The notes: generated by a model from the letters alone, not told the origin. Shown: positions 35,736-47,593, numbered from the stretch's first letter. The stretch: 64,000 nucleotides of DNA from Paratinospora sagittata (GCA_035771175.1 CM069596.1:12791001-12855000), one strand, 5' to 3'. Translations and numbers: made by a program.

Positions 35736-37172
35736 TGATAGTTGCATATTTAGATAGGTTTTAGAGAATGTTTGAGGTATGTTTTAGGACATTTTATGCA
35801 TTAGTTTCATGTGTTTATGTTAGTTTTTATGCAATTGTTAGTTAAGGATAATTTGGATTTTTATGCATTAATTTGGTTTATTAGTTTATGATTTGATCCA
35901 TTTCATATTTTAGTGTGTTATTGATTTGATTTGCTTTGTTTTGTAGGTATTTAGATGTGTTAGTCATGGTTTTGGATGATAAAAATATGTACAAGAAAGT
36001 GCAAAAGAGAAGCATAAAGAACCCAAGTCGAAAAGATGCAAAAATTGGCTAAGTCCACAAAATAAGGCCGAATTGTGACGTTCTGAGCGCCACGGCATTG
36101 AGAGTGAGCGCTACGGTGCTGGGGTGGTGAAAAAAAAAATTGCGGTTTGAGCGCCGCGTTGCCGAAAGTGATCTCCCCGGTGCTAAAAGGGAAAAAACTT
36201 GCGATTTTAGCAAGTTATTTTGGGATTTTTCCCACTTTCCAATTGGAATTCCACACGACTTTAAGGCATAGTATATATCAAAATTTAGAGATTTTCAAGG
36301 AGAATACACTGGAGAAGAGAGAACGATGGCTAGGAGGAAAGGAACTCGAAGAAGACGACTTGGAGACAAAGAGGATTTTTACAAGTTCAATAGCAACTAG
36401 TTTGGGTTTTGATGTTTATTTTCTTGTTTCTCTACATGTTTTGGGTTTTGTTATTCTAAGTTATGAACTAACTTGTTAGTCTAGAGAGAAGATGGATCCT
36501 ATATTAGAGATTATGCAATAACATTAGTTTTTATTTATTATCAATGATTTATTCTTAGTTTATTTATATTTCTCCATACTTAATGCTTTTGATCTCTTGG
36601 CCACAGATCGAATGATCATAGACTTGGGCGGTGACACTCGATAGAGGGTTCTCTAGGTTTGAACATGAGAAATATGACATGGGATGGTCGTAGTATCGAT
36701 AGATATGCGATATCTTATGAAGTTGTAGGGAAATCACAAGGCTTAATGCATTGCTAATATATTAGTTTTTATCGATAGATCGAAACTAATGTTTTGGTAA
36801 TAGATTCTAGCGCAGCACTCGACATAGGGTGTTAGAAAATAGAGGATCTTAACTTATAAACATGAATAAGGATTTGATAACAATCATGTCTAATATTGCA
36901 TAATTGATAATTAGGTGAAATCCAATCTCTAGATGTTTTTAATATTGATTTTTCTCCACAAAATTCTGATAAATTGCTATTTTAATTAGTGCTTTAGTTT
37001 AATTATTATTTCAGTCCACTGATCATCAAAACTTGGTTTTCTAGATAAAATTAGGGCTAGGAACGATATAATTAGTATAGTGATTCAATCCCTGATGACG
37101 ATACCCGATTCTCATCGATTTATATTATAACTTAGCAATCGTACACTTGTGGTATGCACGCATCATATCACA
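35736..37172 (+). repeat. 3' LTR of element G
   Basis: Starts TGATAGTTGCATATTTAG after the polypurine tract and ends ...ATATCACA at 37172. It closely matches the LTR at 44947-46063. A GC-rich cluster (36079-36190) lies just upstream of a TATA box (GTATATAT near 36266). Spaced motifs lie at 36634 (CACTCGATAGAGGG), about 36770 and 36814. Confidence 0.78.
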
Positions 37173-38528
37173 AAAAGACAGACTAGATGAAGAACAACTG
37201 TAATTCAATTTATTGATAATGTGCTTGAAGACCAACGGAGAAGGATGTCCAAACTTGGCATGCCAAAGATTTGGATCCATTTTAGTAGCTAATTGAACAA
37301 CAACCTTGTTACAAGAAGTTCCAGATTTAGCTGAGCACAAGGAAGAATCACATGATTTATTAGTAAAAGAAGACAAGAAAGCTGAATTATTGAGATAAGA
37401 AGAAGATCTTGAATCAGGCACTTGAGGAAGATCCAAGGTGTAAAGCCCATCCTTGAGTGTTCTTTGCAGTAACACTATCCCCAAAATCTTGTCCTTAAAA
37501 AGACAACAATTATTAGAAAATTCAATACTGAGATTGTTATCTTGAGTTATTTTGGAAATGCTTAATAGATTCTTGGTTATATTTGGAGCAAGAAGAATCT
37601 GATTTTAACTTCAATGTCTTAGTGGAATCATCAGCAGCATGAATCAAATAACTACCAACATGAGAAATGGATAAGAGATTACCATTCCCAACAACAAGCT
37701 TATCCTTGTTTTTGTACTCATTGCTAATGGCTAAGTTGTTGAGATCGGTTGTTACATGTTAGTTGCTCCACTATCAATATACCAAGCAGGATCAAGAACA
37801 GCCTCAAGCGAAGCCAAGTATGCACCATTTTGAACAATATTCACTTGAGATCCCTGAGGAAAACTAGAGATCTCAGACTGAGAGCTTAGTGTATAGGAGT
37901 TTTGCTGACGATTTACGACTTGAGATTGTTGGATACCATGCCAATTTGAATCAAATCTCTTAAATCATTGTAAGGCACTGTGACCATACTTTTGACGTAA
38001 CTGGCAGGAAGTCTTTTGATTATTACATTTGTTGCTACGTCCTCTGCCACGATTTGCACCAGCATTTCTTGAGTTGCTATCATATTGAGCAACTAGGTTG
38101 GCAGAAGAAGTAACATTCAAATTGACTTGTGAAGAAGTATTTAATTGTTCAATGTGTCGTTCATGCAACATCAATGAGTATTGAACATCTTTAAGAGACA
38201 TCGACTTGGCATTGTGAGAAATTAGTACAACAACATAGTCATATTCATGACCTAATCCATTTAAAGCACTCATGATCAACTCATATTTTGTAACATCTTG
38301 TCCTGCTAATTGCATTGAATCACCAATACCTTTTACCTTTAGCATATAATCTCCAATTGACAGATTATCTTTTTTGATTGTTTGCAGCTGATGCTTCAAC
38401 TGCATGACACGAAACATAGATGTTTGTGCATATAGTTTCTCTAAAATTTCCCAGGCCTCATTGGTACATTTAGAATGGTTAATTTGTCCAATGATTGCAT
38501 CACCAATTGTAGAGAATAACCAACAGAC
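37173..38528 (-). pseudogene. RE1-like copia gag and pre-integrase remnant, right-to-left part 2 (element E)
   Basis: Minus strand. The UBN2 gag domain (38528 to about 38030) has the V-M-Q-L-K-H-Q-L-Q-T-I-K-K core typical of RE1-type copia. A CCHC knuckle near 38010-37968 has lost two ligands (second Cys to Arg, fourth Cys to a stop). A D-S-G-A-T protease site lies near 37765. GAG-pre-integrase at 37484-37125 has L-W-H-A-K-F-G-H-P. The element is cut at 37172 by the Athila LTR; its 5' part resumes at 51404, after the CACTA element. Confidence 0.85.
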
Positions 38529-38558
38529 ACTAAAAGAAAAAATGTTTTCAACTACTTA
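38529..38558 (+). repeat. Left terminal inverted repeat of the CACTA element
   Basis: Thirty bases beginning CACTAAAAGAAAAA, pairing with 51374-51403 except at positions 6 and 26. Confidence 0.9.
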
Positions 38559-38836
38559 GTTTTAACGACATTTTTAGTATTTAAGCCATAAAAACATATT
38601 TAAAACAGCTTGTTTAGTATACAAGCCATTAAAAGGGATCTTAAAATTTGTTTCACTGCTTATATTTTTAACATGCCGTTAAAAATAGCTTATCACAACA
38701 TTTAACATGTCGTGAAATGTTTATAAAATAACAGCTTGTATAACAAGCCGTTGATTATTTTTATAGAAAGGGCATTACATAGGACAGCATGTGGTTTGTA
38801 GATTGTATAAAAAAAACACGGCTTGTGGCATAAGTC
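38559..38836. other. Left subterminal repeat region of the CACTA element
   Basis: Repeated short words such as AGCCRTTAAAA, ACAAGCCGTT and ACATGCCGTTAAAA in both orientations, about every 30-60 bp. In CACTA elements such subterminal repeats bind the element's DNA-binding protein. The same words occur near the right end at 49185-49355. Confidence 0.75.
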
Positions 38837-39420
38837 GTGACTGTTTTAACTGAAATGGCACTAAAACTTCAAAATCACGCGAACAAAAAATCTCTATCTC
38901 AAACCCATTTCTCTTTCGAAACACAATCGCACCTCTCTAGCTCTCTCTCAACTTTCTCCTCGGAAACACAATCGCGCATTTCTCTCTCTCAACTCTGTCC
39001 TCAAAACAAACCCCAATCGCCTCAAAACCTTAATCGCATAAACCCTGCCGAAAAATGCATCGACTGTTTCAGAATAATCTTCTCCGGTAATCTTCTTCTT
39101 TCTTTCACCTTTTTTTCTTTTTTACTTCTTCTTTTTTGCAACAATGATGTTTTCAGACAAAGAAGAACACCATTTCCTTCTTCTTTAGAGTCTAACAATG
39201 GTGTTTGCCTTCAAATAAACAGTGCCATCTATCCGCACATTCTGAAGCAGTTGTTGCCTTGCGGACGCACTGCTTCGACCCAAATCCTTGCAAGTTAGCC
39301 TTCTTCCTACCCAACAGTGATTTCTTTTGCCTTCAAATTAACAATCTCACTGTTTCTAATTATTTTTTTCGATATTTTGTTTTTGGGAAGGTTTGAGTTT
39401 AATGATTGATTATTCTTTTG
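38837..39420 (+). other. Gene-like 5' leader segment inside the CACTA element (possible capture)
   Basis: CT-rich sequence with AATCGC and CTCTCTC runs, followed by an ATG at 39056 and a possible splice donor (CCGGTAATC near 39083). This resembles the 5' leader, first exon and intron start of an ordinary plant gene. A 153-codon open frame (38837-39298) spans it but resembles no protein family I know. A captured promoter/leader is possible but unproven. Confidence 0.35.
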
Positions 39421-41193
39421 ATTTTTTTACTGTAATCTCTAGTTCTTGTGCATAATGCTATCAATTTTTTGAATCTTATTATGTTTATGGTTTCCTCTGT
39501 CTGTATAGCACTCTATTTTGGCATCACTCTGCTCTTTTTCCTTCTTCTTTTTTAATTTTTTGTTCTCTAAATCTGGCGATTTTGCTTCTAGACGAGCTTA
39601 ATCTTTTGATCTAATTTTAGCTGAGCTTTATTTTTGACCTGGAGAAATTTGTTTCTTTAATTTTTTGATCTGAGTTATAAGGATGTGTATTGCACATGAT
39701 ATTAGCAACTATGAATCATACAAGTCCTATAAGAAGAATAAAGACACTGATGAAAGGATTTATTTGGTGGACTGAAAGTGGTTAGAAAATGCTCCAAAAT
39801 GTAGGGGTTTATAGTTTGATTGAAACTGAGAAACTGAACTGAACCAGTCCATTTGATTCGGTTTTTTATCAATTTTGCTTGGGTTCAATTTAGAAAGATG
39901 GTAAATTGATCAGTTTGGTTTGGAGTTTGGTTCACAACCTTTTAGGCCAGTTCAAACTGAACCAAACTAAACTGGATTGTTCCACATATACTAAGTATAA
40001 ATTTGCTTCTTTCAATTAAATGTTATGTTTCTAAACTTTTATTGTTGTTTTTTCCTGCATATTTCTAGTGTACAGTTCTATTACTTAACTAGTCCAAATT
40101 TTCAGTTCAGTACAATATTGCTTTTCTTACTCGAATGAAACAAACTTTTGTTTTTTAGGATCATAAGGTCATATAACCATTGTTGAAAAGTTTGCAAAAG
40201 ATTAAAAAAAAAAAAAGAGTTTACATTTTCCATGCTCAACAAGTATATATTTTTCATTCTCTTATTAGAAATGAGGGGTACTCTTTATTGAATATATATA
40301 TAGGATCATCATGGGGAGAGAGAGAGAGAGAGAGAGAGCACTTAACAAAGAACTAGCTAGAAATAGAAAATGGCAACATTTGTGCTACTATGAACTATTA
40401 GCTTGCTTGATTAATTGTTGCTTAAATAATGCAAGGAAAATGATTATTAGTTGTTGGGTATGGCTCCATATGCCTGAGAATATTTTGCCTGTACAAAGGG
40501 ATGACAATTAAGTCTAAGCATTCTCCAAGTACGTAGATTTCATGCTTTTTTGTACCCTTTTTGAGCAATATATAAATATTGCCTGCTGATACAATAGTTT
40601 GAAAGAAAGGAAGAAACCATACTTTGGCGCATAATGATGTGCTTTGTTATAATAATAGTAGTGCCTTTAATGCTAGTTTCTGTTCAGGTGGGTTCTTGCT
40701 TTCAGACATGCAAGGATGTTCACCTCTGTGACTTTATGAAATTCATAGTTTCTCACAACATTAATTTTGAGTGATAATTACTCATCATTCTGGATTTAAA
40801 GTAGCTAGATATGTTATTTCTCTAAAGAATTTCTTAATACAAGTAGACTTCCAAAATGCATGCAAGAGAGAGAATTAATCAGTGAAGGTAATAGTTCATA
40901 GTAGTTGGAGACTTAACTTGGTTAACTTGCTTAACTTTCTTGTAATGGAGGGGATGTTCTTAGTTTTGTTTCTTCTCTTAAAATTTCTTATGTTGTTGGT
41001 AGAATGTCACACACAGTTGATGTTGTTGACTGGTTTTTAATTTCTTCTATTCACATGTCACATGCATGACTATGACTTGGTCTTCAAAATTACCATTTTA
41101 TTCTTTCTTTTTGTTTTAATTTATTTTTGTTGACTTTGTATGCTAAATTCCAACTCTTATGTATTCATCTTGATGATAAGTACATATTATATA
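39421..41193. other. AT-rich CACTA interior without recognised genes
   Basis: No coding potential seen. It holds a GA microsatellite (40315-40338) and a block (40379-40515) that recurs as a shorter copy at 44597-44675, so part of this interior was duplicated within the element. Confidence 0.5.
40315..40338. repeat. (GA)n microsatellite
   Basis: About 12 uninterrupted GA units. Confidence 0.95.
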
Positions 41194-42470
41194 TGTAACA
41201 CCCCGATTTTTAAAACTTAAATTTCAAGTAAAATAATGAATATTTTAATTTTTTTTAAAAATTATTGAAAATCGATATGTTAATCGTATCCGTCTATCTT
41301 AACCCATAACCATTATATCGGTAATAAAATTTGCAACACTATGAATTTGTATTCTTCTAACCAACTTACTGGTTAAGATAAACGAATACCCTTTCATCTT
41401 CATATCCATCTTCATCTTCATACAATGGTATTTGCCCTTGTCCATCCATTATGGACACAACATTTAAATACATTCATCAAATAGAATTAATGAATTTAAG
41501 TCTAAGGCATTCACACGTGAAATAAATCACAGGGTCTTTACTAACCGTAATAATGTTCATTGAATTTCGATTATCAATACAATCCATTCAAATAATAAAC
41601 TTTTAAAAATCAAATAAAAATATTCAGTCTTATCACCATAATACTAACAAATTAATTAACTCACCCCTACTACTCTGAACTACATCACGAACTCGCAATT
41701 TTATTCTCTTAAGTACCTGCATATGAAAAATAGGGGTGAGCTTGAAAGCCTAGTGAGTCATCTAAACAATTCACAACATTTTATTATGATACATACACAA
41801 GAACATTACAAACAAGTTTCACACATTAATCGTTGCAACATTAGATTGTTTGAGTCGAGGATTTTATCACGTCCTAAATCACATACCTTTAGGAAATCAA
41901 GCCCAGGGTGGCACTACCCAAAAATTAGAAACTCGTTGACGATATTCATCATGAATAACTGCCCCATAATAAACATTGGCGATATTCCTTAGAATAACTG
42001 CCCCATAATAATCAATGGCGATATTCCTTAGAATAATTGCCCCATATGTGTGATTCTTATCTTAATAGTGTTCCTTAGTGATGTCACGCCATACGTACGG
42101 TATAAGTACGATATTAAGTGCATTCATAAAACATATTCAAACTCCACTACACATGGTATCATGTCACAAAGTCAATTATAATAGTATTCACGCATGAACT
42201 TTACTATGTCAATATTCCAAGTCATACGTTTCATTATCAGGCATTATAATTTATAAATAAGTCTCAAATATCACATGAATTGCATGCATCCAATTATCAT
42301 CTAATCAAAACAAGAAGTCATGTTGACACACATATCATCATAGCTAACAATCACAACATGGTATATAAAATCATGTACAATAGGCATGCATAAGCAATCT
42401 AATAATACTATAGACCTAATTAATTTAACATTCCTATCTATATATCAAAATAAAATATTATGAAGGCTTA
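41194..42470 (-). repeat. Ty3-type LTR-like block, approximate right end
   Basis: Begins TGTAACACCCCGATTT, a characteristic plant Ty3 (chromovirus-like) LTR end, and contains phrases such as GGGGTGAGCTTGAAAGCCTAGTGAGT (about 41729-41754) common in such LTRs. The other terminus was not found, and no coding part or primer site is nearby, so it may be a solo or truncated LTR. Orientation is a guess. It contains a three-unit, 40-bp tandem repeat at 41936-42046. Confidence 0.5.
41936..42046. repeat. 40-bp minisatellite, three units
   Basis: Units starting at 41936, 41976 and 42016, with the core GGCGATATTCCTTAGAATAA followed by CTGCCCCATAAT. Units 2 and 3 are nearly identical; unit 1 is diverged. 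Confidence 0.85.
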
Positions 42471-42543
42471 GAATCTTCCCCACCTGTAACGCACGCAATT
42501 TGTTTTTGTCCGAATTCCTTGGTGTGTAACGTACGTCCTCAAC

Positions 42544-43255
42544 CTCATCAAGGATGACATAGTCCCATGCGACACTATCTTCATTATTTGTATCATTAAA
42601 GACTTTAAAGTAGAAGCCCCCTCTTAAGGACTTTGAATTGTTACGCACAATATCATATGTTGTTAGGAGAATCCCGCCATCCTTAAATATATACTCAAGC
42701 TCATAGTCACGTGCTGCCACTGATGCTCCATAGTATTCTCTCGTCTTCTTCGCAAGCCCCACAGCTGATAGTTCTTTTATCCAGTGAGAAAGAAGTGTTT
42801 TGGGCGCCACTACCAGTGCCCTTTTAATTAATTTTGAATGGAACAATCCTGCTAAGAAGCCGCATATCTGCATTGTCTTCCCCAACAACGCACACGACAA
42901 CGCCTCACACACGAACTCTCTCTCAATCCCCCTGACTCGTTCCTGACTCAGTAACCCGTAGATCAAACACGCGAAATCGCAATGCAAACCCTCGTCTCGT
43001 GAAATCAACTCGTTCGAGAATGTCAATCCCGGCATTAACCCTCGCTTCTTCAACTAGAAGATCGCGCAGAAGCTGCCGGAGAAGAAGATCCCTTCGACGC
43101 AAGTGAAGGCTACGATCCGCTCCGCGAACTTTTCCGATCCGTCGATCCACCAGAGCGCCCAATCGGCTTTCTTCGCAACGCAAGGGACCGTCTCGATCGC
43201 GCGGAACAAGCGCGATTTCTCAGTCGAATCTTTGATGTAGGTTTCGAGCAAGAGA
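42544..43255 (-). pseudogene. Captured chimera: ribonucleotide reductase small subunit + CHR24-like SNF2 helicase fragment
   Basis: One minus-strand frame from about 43255 to 42544, with a single stop (43054-43056, TAG where the family has Trp). The first part (43255 to about 42883) is an internal piece of plant RNR2/TSO2: [17 protein letters not shown] and R-D-E-G-L-H-C-D-F, which include diiron ligands, with small in-frame deletions. It passes within L-L-G-K-T into a piece of the SNF2-family protein CHROMATIN REMODELING 24: G-K-T-M-Q (end of Walker A), [17 protein letters not shown] and W-D-Y-V-I-L-D-E, ending just before the rest of the DEGH box. There is no ATG for the frame. Both sources are cellular genes, so this is transposon gene capture. 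Confidence 0.88.
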
Positions 43256-44060
43256 GAAGAGAGAGGCGAGATTCAAAGAGACAGAGGGGTTTGAGTTCGA
43301 GCGATAGAGAATAGAGGAGCGAGAGAGTTTGGGTTTTGAAAGAGAGAGAGTTTTGAGCAAGGGAGAATAGAAAAGAGAGAGGCGCGATTGGGTTCAGGGT
43401 TTTGGGGTTTCCGACGACGAACCAGAGTAGGGAGAGGTTTGGGGTTTCCGACGAGCCGAACCAGAGAGAGAAAGGTTTGGGTTTCCGACGAGGCGCGATT
43501 GGGTTTCAGAAGGCGAACCAGAGCAGGGAGAGGTTTGGGTTTTGAGAGAGAGTTTCGAGCAAGAGAGAAGAGAGCAGCGAGATTCAGAGCGAGAGAGTAG
43601 AGGAAGATGGCGGAGAAGAGAAAAGAGAAGAGAGAAAGAAGGAACGGCGGCAGTTCACCGGCGTTCGTGAATCGGCAGCGATTTTGGAGAACATTGGCGA
43701 GGTGCTATTCTATTTCCAAAATAGTGGAGAGTTTAGAGAGAGAGAGAGAGAGAGACCTGGCGAGAGCGAGAGAGAAGAGCAGAGAGTAGAGAGCAGAGCA
43801 GAGAGTAGAGAGCCACGGCAAGTTGCAGCGGAGAGAGAGGAGTTTGGCGGTTTTGAGAGAGAGTTTTGAGCTTGAGGGTTTTGGGTTTTGAAAGAGAGAG
43901 ACGTGATTGGGTTTTGAAAGAGAGGCGAGATTGAGCAAAGAGTCACAGCGAGGGCGAGAGAGCAAAGAGTCACGGCGAGGGCAAAATTGCGAGATTGCAG
44001 GGCGAGAAAGCAAAGAGTCACAGAGAGAGCGAGATTGCGAGAATAATTTTGAAATTGGAA
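43256..44060. repeat. GA-rich low-complexity tract next to the captured exons
   Basis: Imperfect repeats of GAGAGAG, TTTTGAGAGAGAG, GGCGAGATTG and GGGTTTTGGGTTTTG, with short tandem copies of AAAGAGTCACGGCGAGGGCG. On the minus strand it reads CT-rich and lies just upstream of the RNR2 piece, where a gene's 5' leader would be. Open frames on both strands are products of the repeats. Confidence 0.7.
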
Positions 44061-44946
44061 AGTAGATATTTTCAAAAATTTTAGGGGATTACAATATATG
44101 TAGAAGCAATTGGTGCCCCAAATCTTGGGTTGATTAAAAATATAATATATAAACTTAAATTCCCTTGAGCGGTTCAAATGCTTTACGAGTGATGTTATAG
44201 AAACAAGCTTTTGGAGTGGGTTAACAACCTAAAGGTTTATATATGTATGCACACACACGTATAAATTGTAGATGCCTTTTAAATTCACAGTGTACGGTGA
44301 TTGAATTGAATCTCTCAATGAAACCCTTTATGCATGTACTTACGAAATTTGGATAGAAGGGCCTATTGCTTGTTTTAAATCTTATAACTTGTGCTACTAT
44401 TCTGAACCTAATTTGATCTTTCCTTTACCCTATTAATAGAAGAGTTCTCATCAATGTAGTCATTGATCTTTATCAAAGAAAGTTTTCTGCTTTGAATGCT
44501 TAATTTCTATCTTCTTTTTTTTCGTTCTTTTTGCTGTCTCTTTCTTTTCATCTATTAATAGTCTTCAATTAATTAGCTTTCTTTTTTAATGAATATTTGT
44601 GCTACTATATATGAACTATTAGCTTGGTTGATTAATTATTGCTTAAATAATGCAAGGAAAATGACAATTAAGTCTTATTTAGGCAATATATTTCTTTCAA
44701 ACCCAATATGATTCCTTAATTAGAACCAACTCTTACATTATAAAGATGCTTCTTTGTGAGAATGGCAATAGAACAATTTTCTTTTAGAGGAAGGTGCCTG
44801 CTTACATCTTAGATCTCACATGCATGCTTTTATTGATCAATTTTCATTTTTCTGTTTTTGGGTAAGTGGTGGTGGCACATGATATGTTTTCCATTTCTAA
44901 ATTTTATTTTTTATTTTTTCCTTTCTCCCAACTTAATTATATGATG
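44061..44946. other. CACTA interior, no gene recognised
   Basis: AT-rich. Contains 44597-44675, a shortened copy of 40379-40515. Nothing else interpretable. Confidence 0.45.
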
Positions 44947-46063
44947 TGATAGCTGCATATTTAAATAGGTTTTAGAGCATGTTTTAGGACATTTTATGCA
45001 TAAGTTGGATGTGTTTACGTTAATTTTGAAGTATATGTTAGTTTAGGATATTTTGGTTTTTTATGCATTAACTTGGTTTATTAGTATATGATTTGATTCA
45101 ATTTATATTTGAGTGTGTTATTAATTTGATTTGCTTTGTTTTGTAGGTATTTAAATGTGTTATTCATGGTTTTAGATGATGAAAACATGTAAGAGAAGTT
45201 GCAAAGGAGAAGCATGAAGAACTCAAGTCCAAAAGGAGTGAAAAATTGGCTAAGTCCACAAAAAAAACGCCAAAACCGACGTTCTGAACGCCACGGCTCT
45301 CACGACGCTCAAAAGCAGTGCCACGGCACTGCTAGGTGGTGAAACGCAGAGAGAAGAAAAATGCTCATAGCGCCGCGGCGCTGAAAGGTTAAAAATTGCG
45401 GATTTAGCAAGTTAAAAGTGGATTTTTTCCCACTTTCTAATTCTAATTCCCACACAACTTTGGGGCATATTATATATCAAAATTTAGGGTTTTTCAAGAG
45501 GAATAGATTGGAATAGAGTGGAGAACAAAGTTTTACGGCTGGAGCGAAGTGGAGAAGAAGATCTACAATAAAGACTATTCACAATCTCTACAACATTTTA
45601 GTTTGTTTTTCTTGGTTCTTATTCATGTTCAAACTTATATTTTATGTTTTTATGTCTTTAGTCATGAACTAAACCTCTTTTCTAGAGGTGTAGATTGATT
45701 AAAGCATGATACTATGTCTAGTTTTATGGTTTAATTATTGTTAATATTGTTTCTATAGTTTATTTATATTTTTTTGGGTGTAATGCTTTTGATCCATTGG
45801 CCACAGATTAGATGATTATAGACTTGAGGTAAATGCTCCAAAAGAACCCTACCTTGGGTTGAAATTTGTGTAATATAACCTAGGTAATCGTGAGACTCAC
45901 AAGGAGATCGAGAACCTTTGAAGTCGTTCGGTGGAAATCATAGAACTTAGTGAATTATTGTTGTTTTTGGTTTTCATCGAAAGAGTTAAGCCAAGATAAC
46001 AATAATATGCTCTAATTGACGCTCTAAAAGAGGGAATTAGAAACGTTAGGATTTCCGACTTAT
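44947..46063 (+). repeat. Athila-like LTR, interrupted
   Basis: Starts TGATAGCTGCATATTTAAATAGG and is clearly related to the LTR at 35736-37172 through its first 1.1 kb. It has a GC-rich cluster at 45279-45395 and a TATA box (ATTATATATC near 45470). There is no polypurine tract before it, so it was a 5' or solo LTR. The sequence is interrupted at 46063 by the LTR of a different Athila-like element, and its remainder is not seen. Confidence 0.7.
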
Positions 46064-47568
46064 TGATGAGTTGAGTTTTATACGTACTATTTTGTAGGAA
46101 TTTTGTTAGGTTTGTAGATATATTTACTAATTTCTAGGTGTTTTGGCTTAATTTACATATTTAGTGTTTTAGGTGCATCTTAGTATTTTTGTGAGTTTTA
46201 GAGGTTAATTTTAGTTGTTTTCATAAATATAATACTTTAGGTTTGTTTAGGAAAATAAATATGATTTTTAGGAATTTTTCCTAAAGTTATTAGTAGCATT
46301 TGCATGTTATCACGTTTCATGTTGCATTTTTAGTACATAGTTGCATTTCGAGTTTTAGCATGTGATTAGTATGATGGATTTACTTGCTTTTGTGTTTTGT
46401 TTTGTAGGTAATAAAAGCTTGAAAGTGTGGTGAATCAAGGCCCAAATGATGGTGAAAAGTGACCAAGATCATGTGCAAAAAGTGTACAAGACAGTGCGAA
46501 AGAATGGACGAAAGCAAGAAGAAGAATGGCTAAGGACACAAGTGCACTATGTGCACTTGTGTCATTCTGGGTGCTGCAGCTCTTGGGAGGGCGCTGCAGC
46601 GCCTAGAACACTGAAAATCAGTGTAAAGATTTGTGCAGTAGCGTTGCAACGCTACCCCCTCGAGTGCTGCAGCGCTACCGCAAAAAATTGGTTTTTTCGC
46701 CTTTGTGTTTGGGCAATTTCGATAATTCAAATCTTATGCGAAGTAGGGCATATTATATATCAATTTATAGGGTTTTTCGTAGGGAATCCATTGGTGAAAG
46801 AAGCAAGACGACCAGCTTGCTGTGGAGACAGAAATCGGCTTCGGAAGCGCGGCGGATCGAAGATCTACAGTATTTTTAGCACATTTTGTAGAGGATTTTC
46901 ATGTTTTCTATCTTATTTTGTATTTTCTTCTCCAACATTATGAACTAAATTTGAATTCTAGAGAATAGATGGATCTTAGTTGTTTTTGATGAATTGATTG
47001 TGGATTTATTTCATTGTTAATGCAAATTTTCTATGAGTTATTCATGATTTTTCATACTTAAAGTTTTTGATTCACTGATCATGAATTGAATGAACCTAAA
47101 TCTAAGGGGCGGCACTCGAGAAAGGGTTCTTTAAGTTAGAAAATGATAATTGTGACATAAAATTTCTATAGAATTGAGAGATTTATAGGATTTTATGAGA
47201 TTATTTAAAAATCCCTAGAGTTTAGAGCATATTTGAGAAATGGATCTTTATCGAGAGATCGAGACTCAATTTCAATTATAGATTTCAATCCGGCACTCGA
47301 GAGAGGGATTGATGACCATTGGATTTGATTTATAAATCTGGAAAATGAATTTAACAATGAATGATTCTAATTAATTCTGATCTGCAACTAAGTGAAGTCG
47401 ATTCTCTAGATCCATTCCATAATTGAATTTTCCTTACTTTAAATTTCATGGTTAAAACCTGTGAAACGATAGTTGATAAGGTAATAATTCTCTGTGGACA
47501 CAATAACCCGACTCACAATTGGTATATTATAACTTGATTGTCGTGCACTTTCGATAAAATCACGAACA
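46064..47568 (+). repeat. 5' LTR of element J
   Basis: Starts TGATGAGTTGAGTTTTA and ends ...CACGAACA, 7 bp before the primer site. It contains the U3 hairpin (about 46251-46290), a GC-rich cluster (46563-46680), a TATA box (ATTATATATC near 46750) and spaced motifs at 47113 (CACTCGAG), 47249 and 47294 (CACTCGAGAGAGGG). Confidence 0.85.
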
Positions 47569-47574
47569 AGTTTT

Positions 47575-47593
47575 TGGCATCGTTGCCGGGGAA
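47575..47593 (+). promoter_or_regulatory. Primer binding site, tRNA-Asp type
   Basis: TGGCATCGTTGCCGGGGAA, one or two changes from the Athila primer site complementary to tRNA-Asp. It confirms both the lineage and that the preceding LTR is a 5' LTR. Confidence 0.9.

Larger units (their letters stand above)
30803..37172 (+). mobile_element. Athila-like Ty3 element G, 5'-truncated
   Basis: Plus strand: end of protease, RT, RNase H, integrase, long AT-rich tail, polypurine tract AAGTTTGGGAGTATT (35721-35735) and 3' LTR. The 5' part is replaced at 30802 by a SIRE-like LTR. Unlike element 1, no post-pol ORF is visible between pol and LTR. The right edge abuts a copia gag-pol remnant. Confidence 0.85.

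Noticed and set aside
38837..39298. A genuine 153-codon protein-coding gene
   Set aside because: Composition is like a CT-rich leader; no domain, and a plausible splice donor lies inside the frame.
42544..42882. A functional SNF2 helicase gene
   Set aside because: Only part of the first RecA-like lobe is present; it is fused to another gene's fragment, has no ATG and has a stop upstream.
43388..44177. Several overlapping open frames of 60-155 codons on both strands
   Set aside because: They lie in GA/CT-rich low-complexity DNA that lacks stops by composition; products are Arg/Glu or Ser/Leu repeats with no family resemblance.
46446..46943. 165-codon ORF in LTR J
   Set aside because: Lies across the LTR promoter, GC cluster and TATA box; no similarity, and it is not shared by related LTRs.
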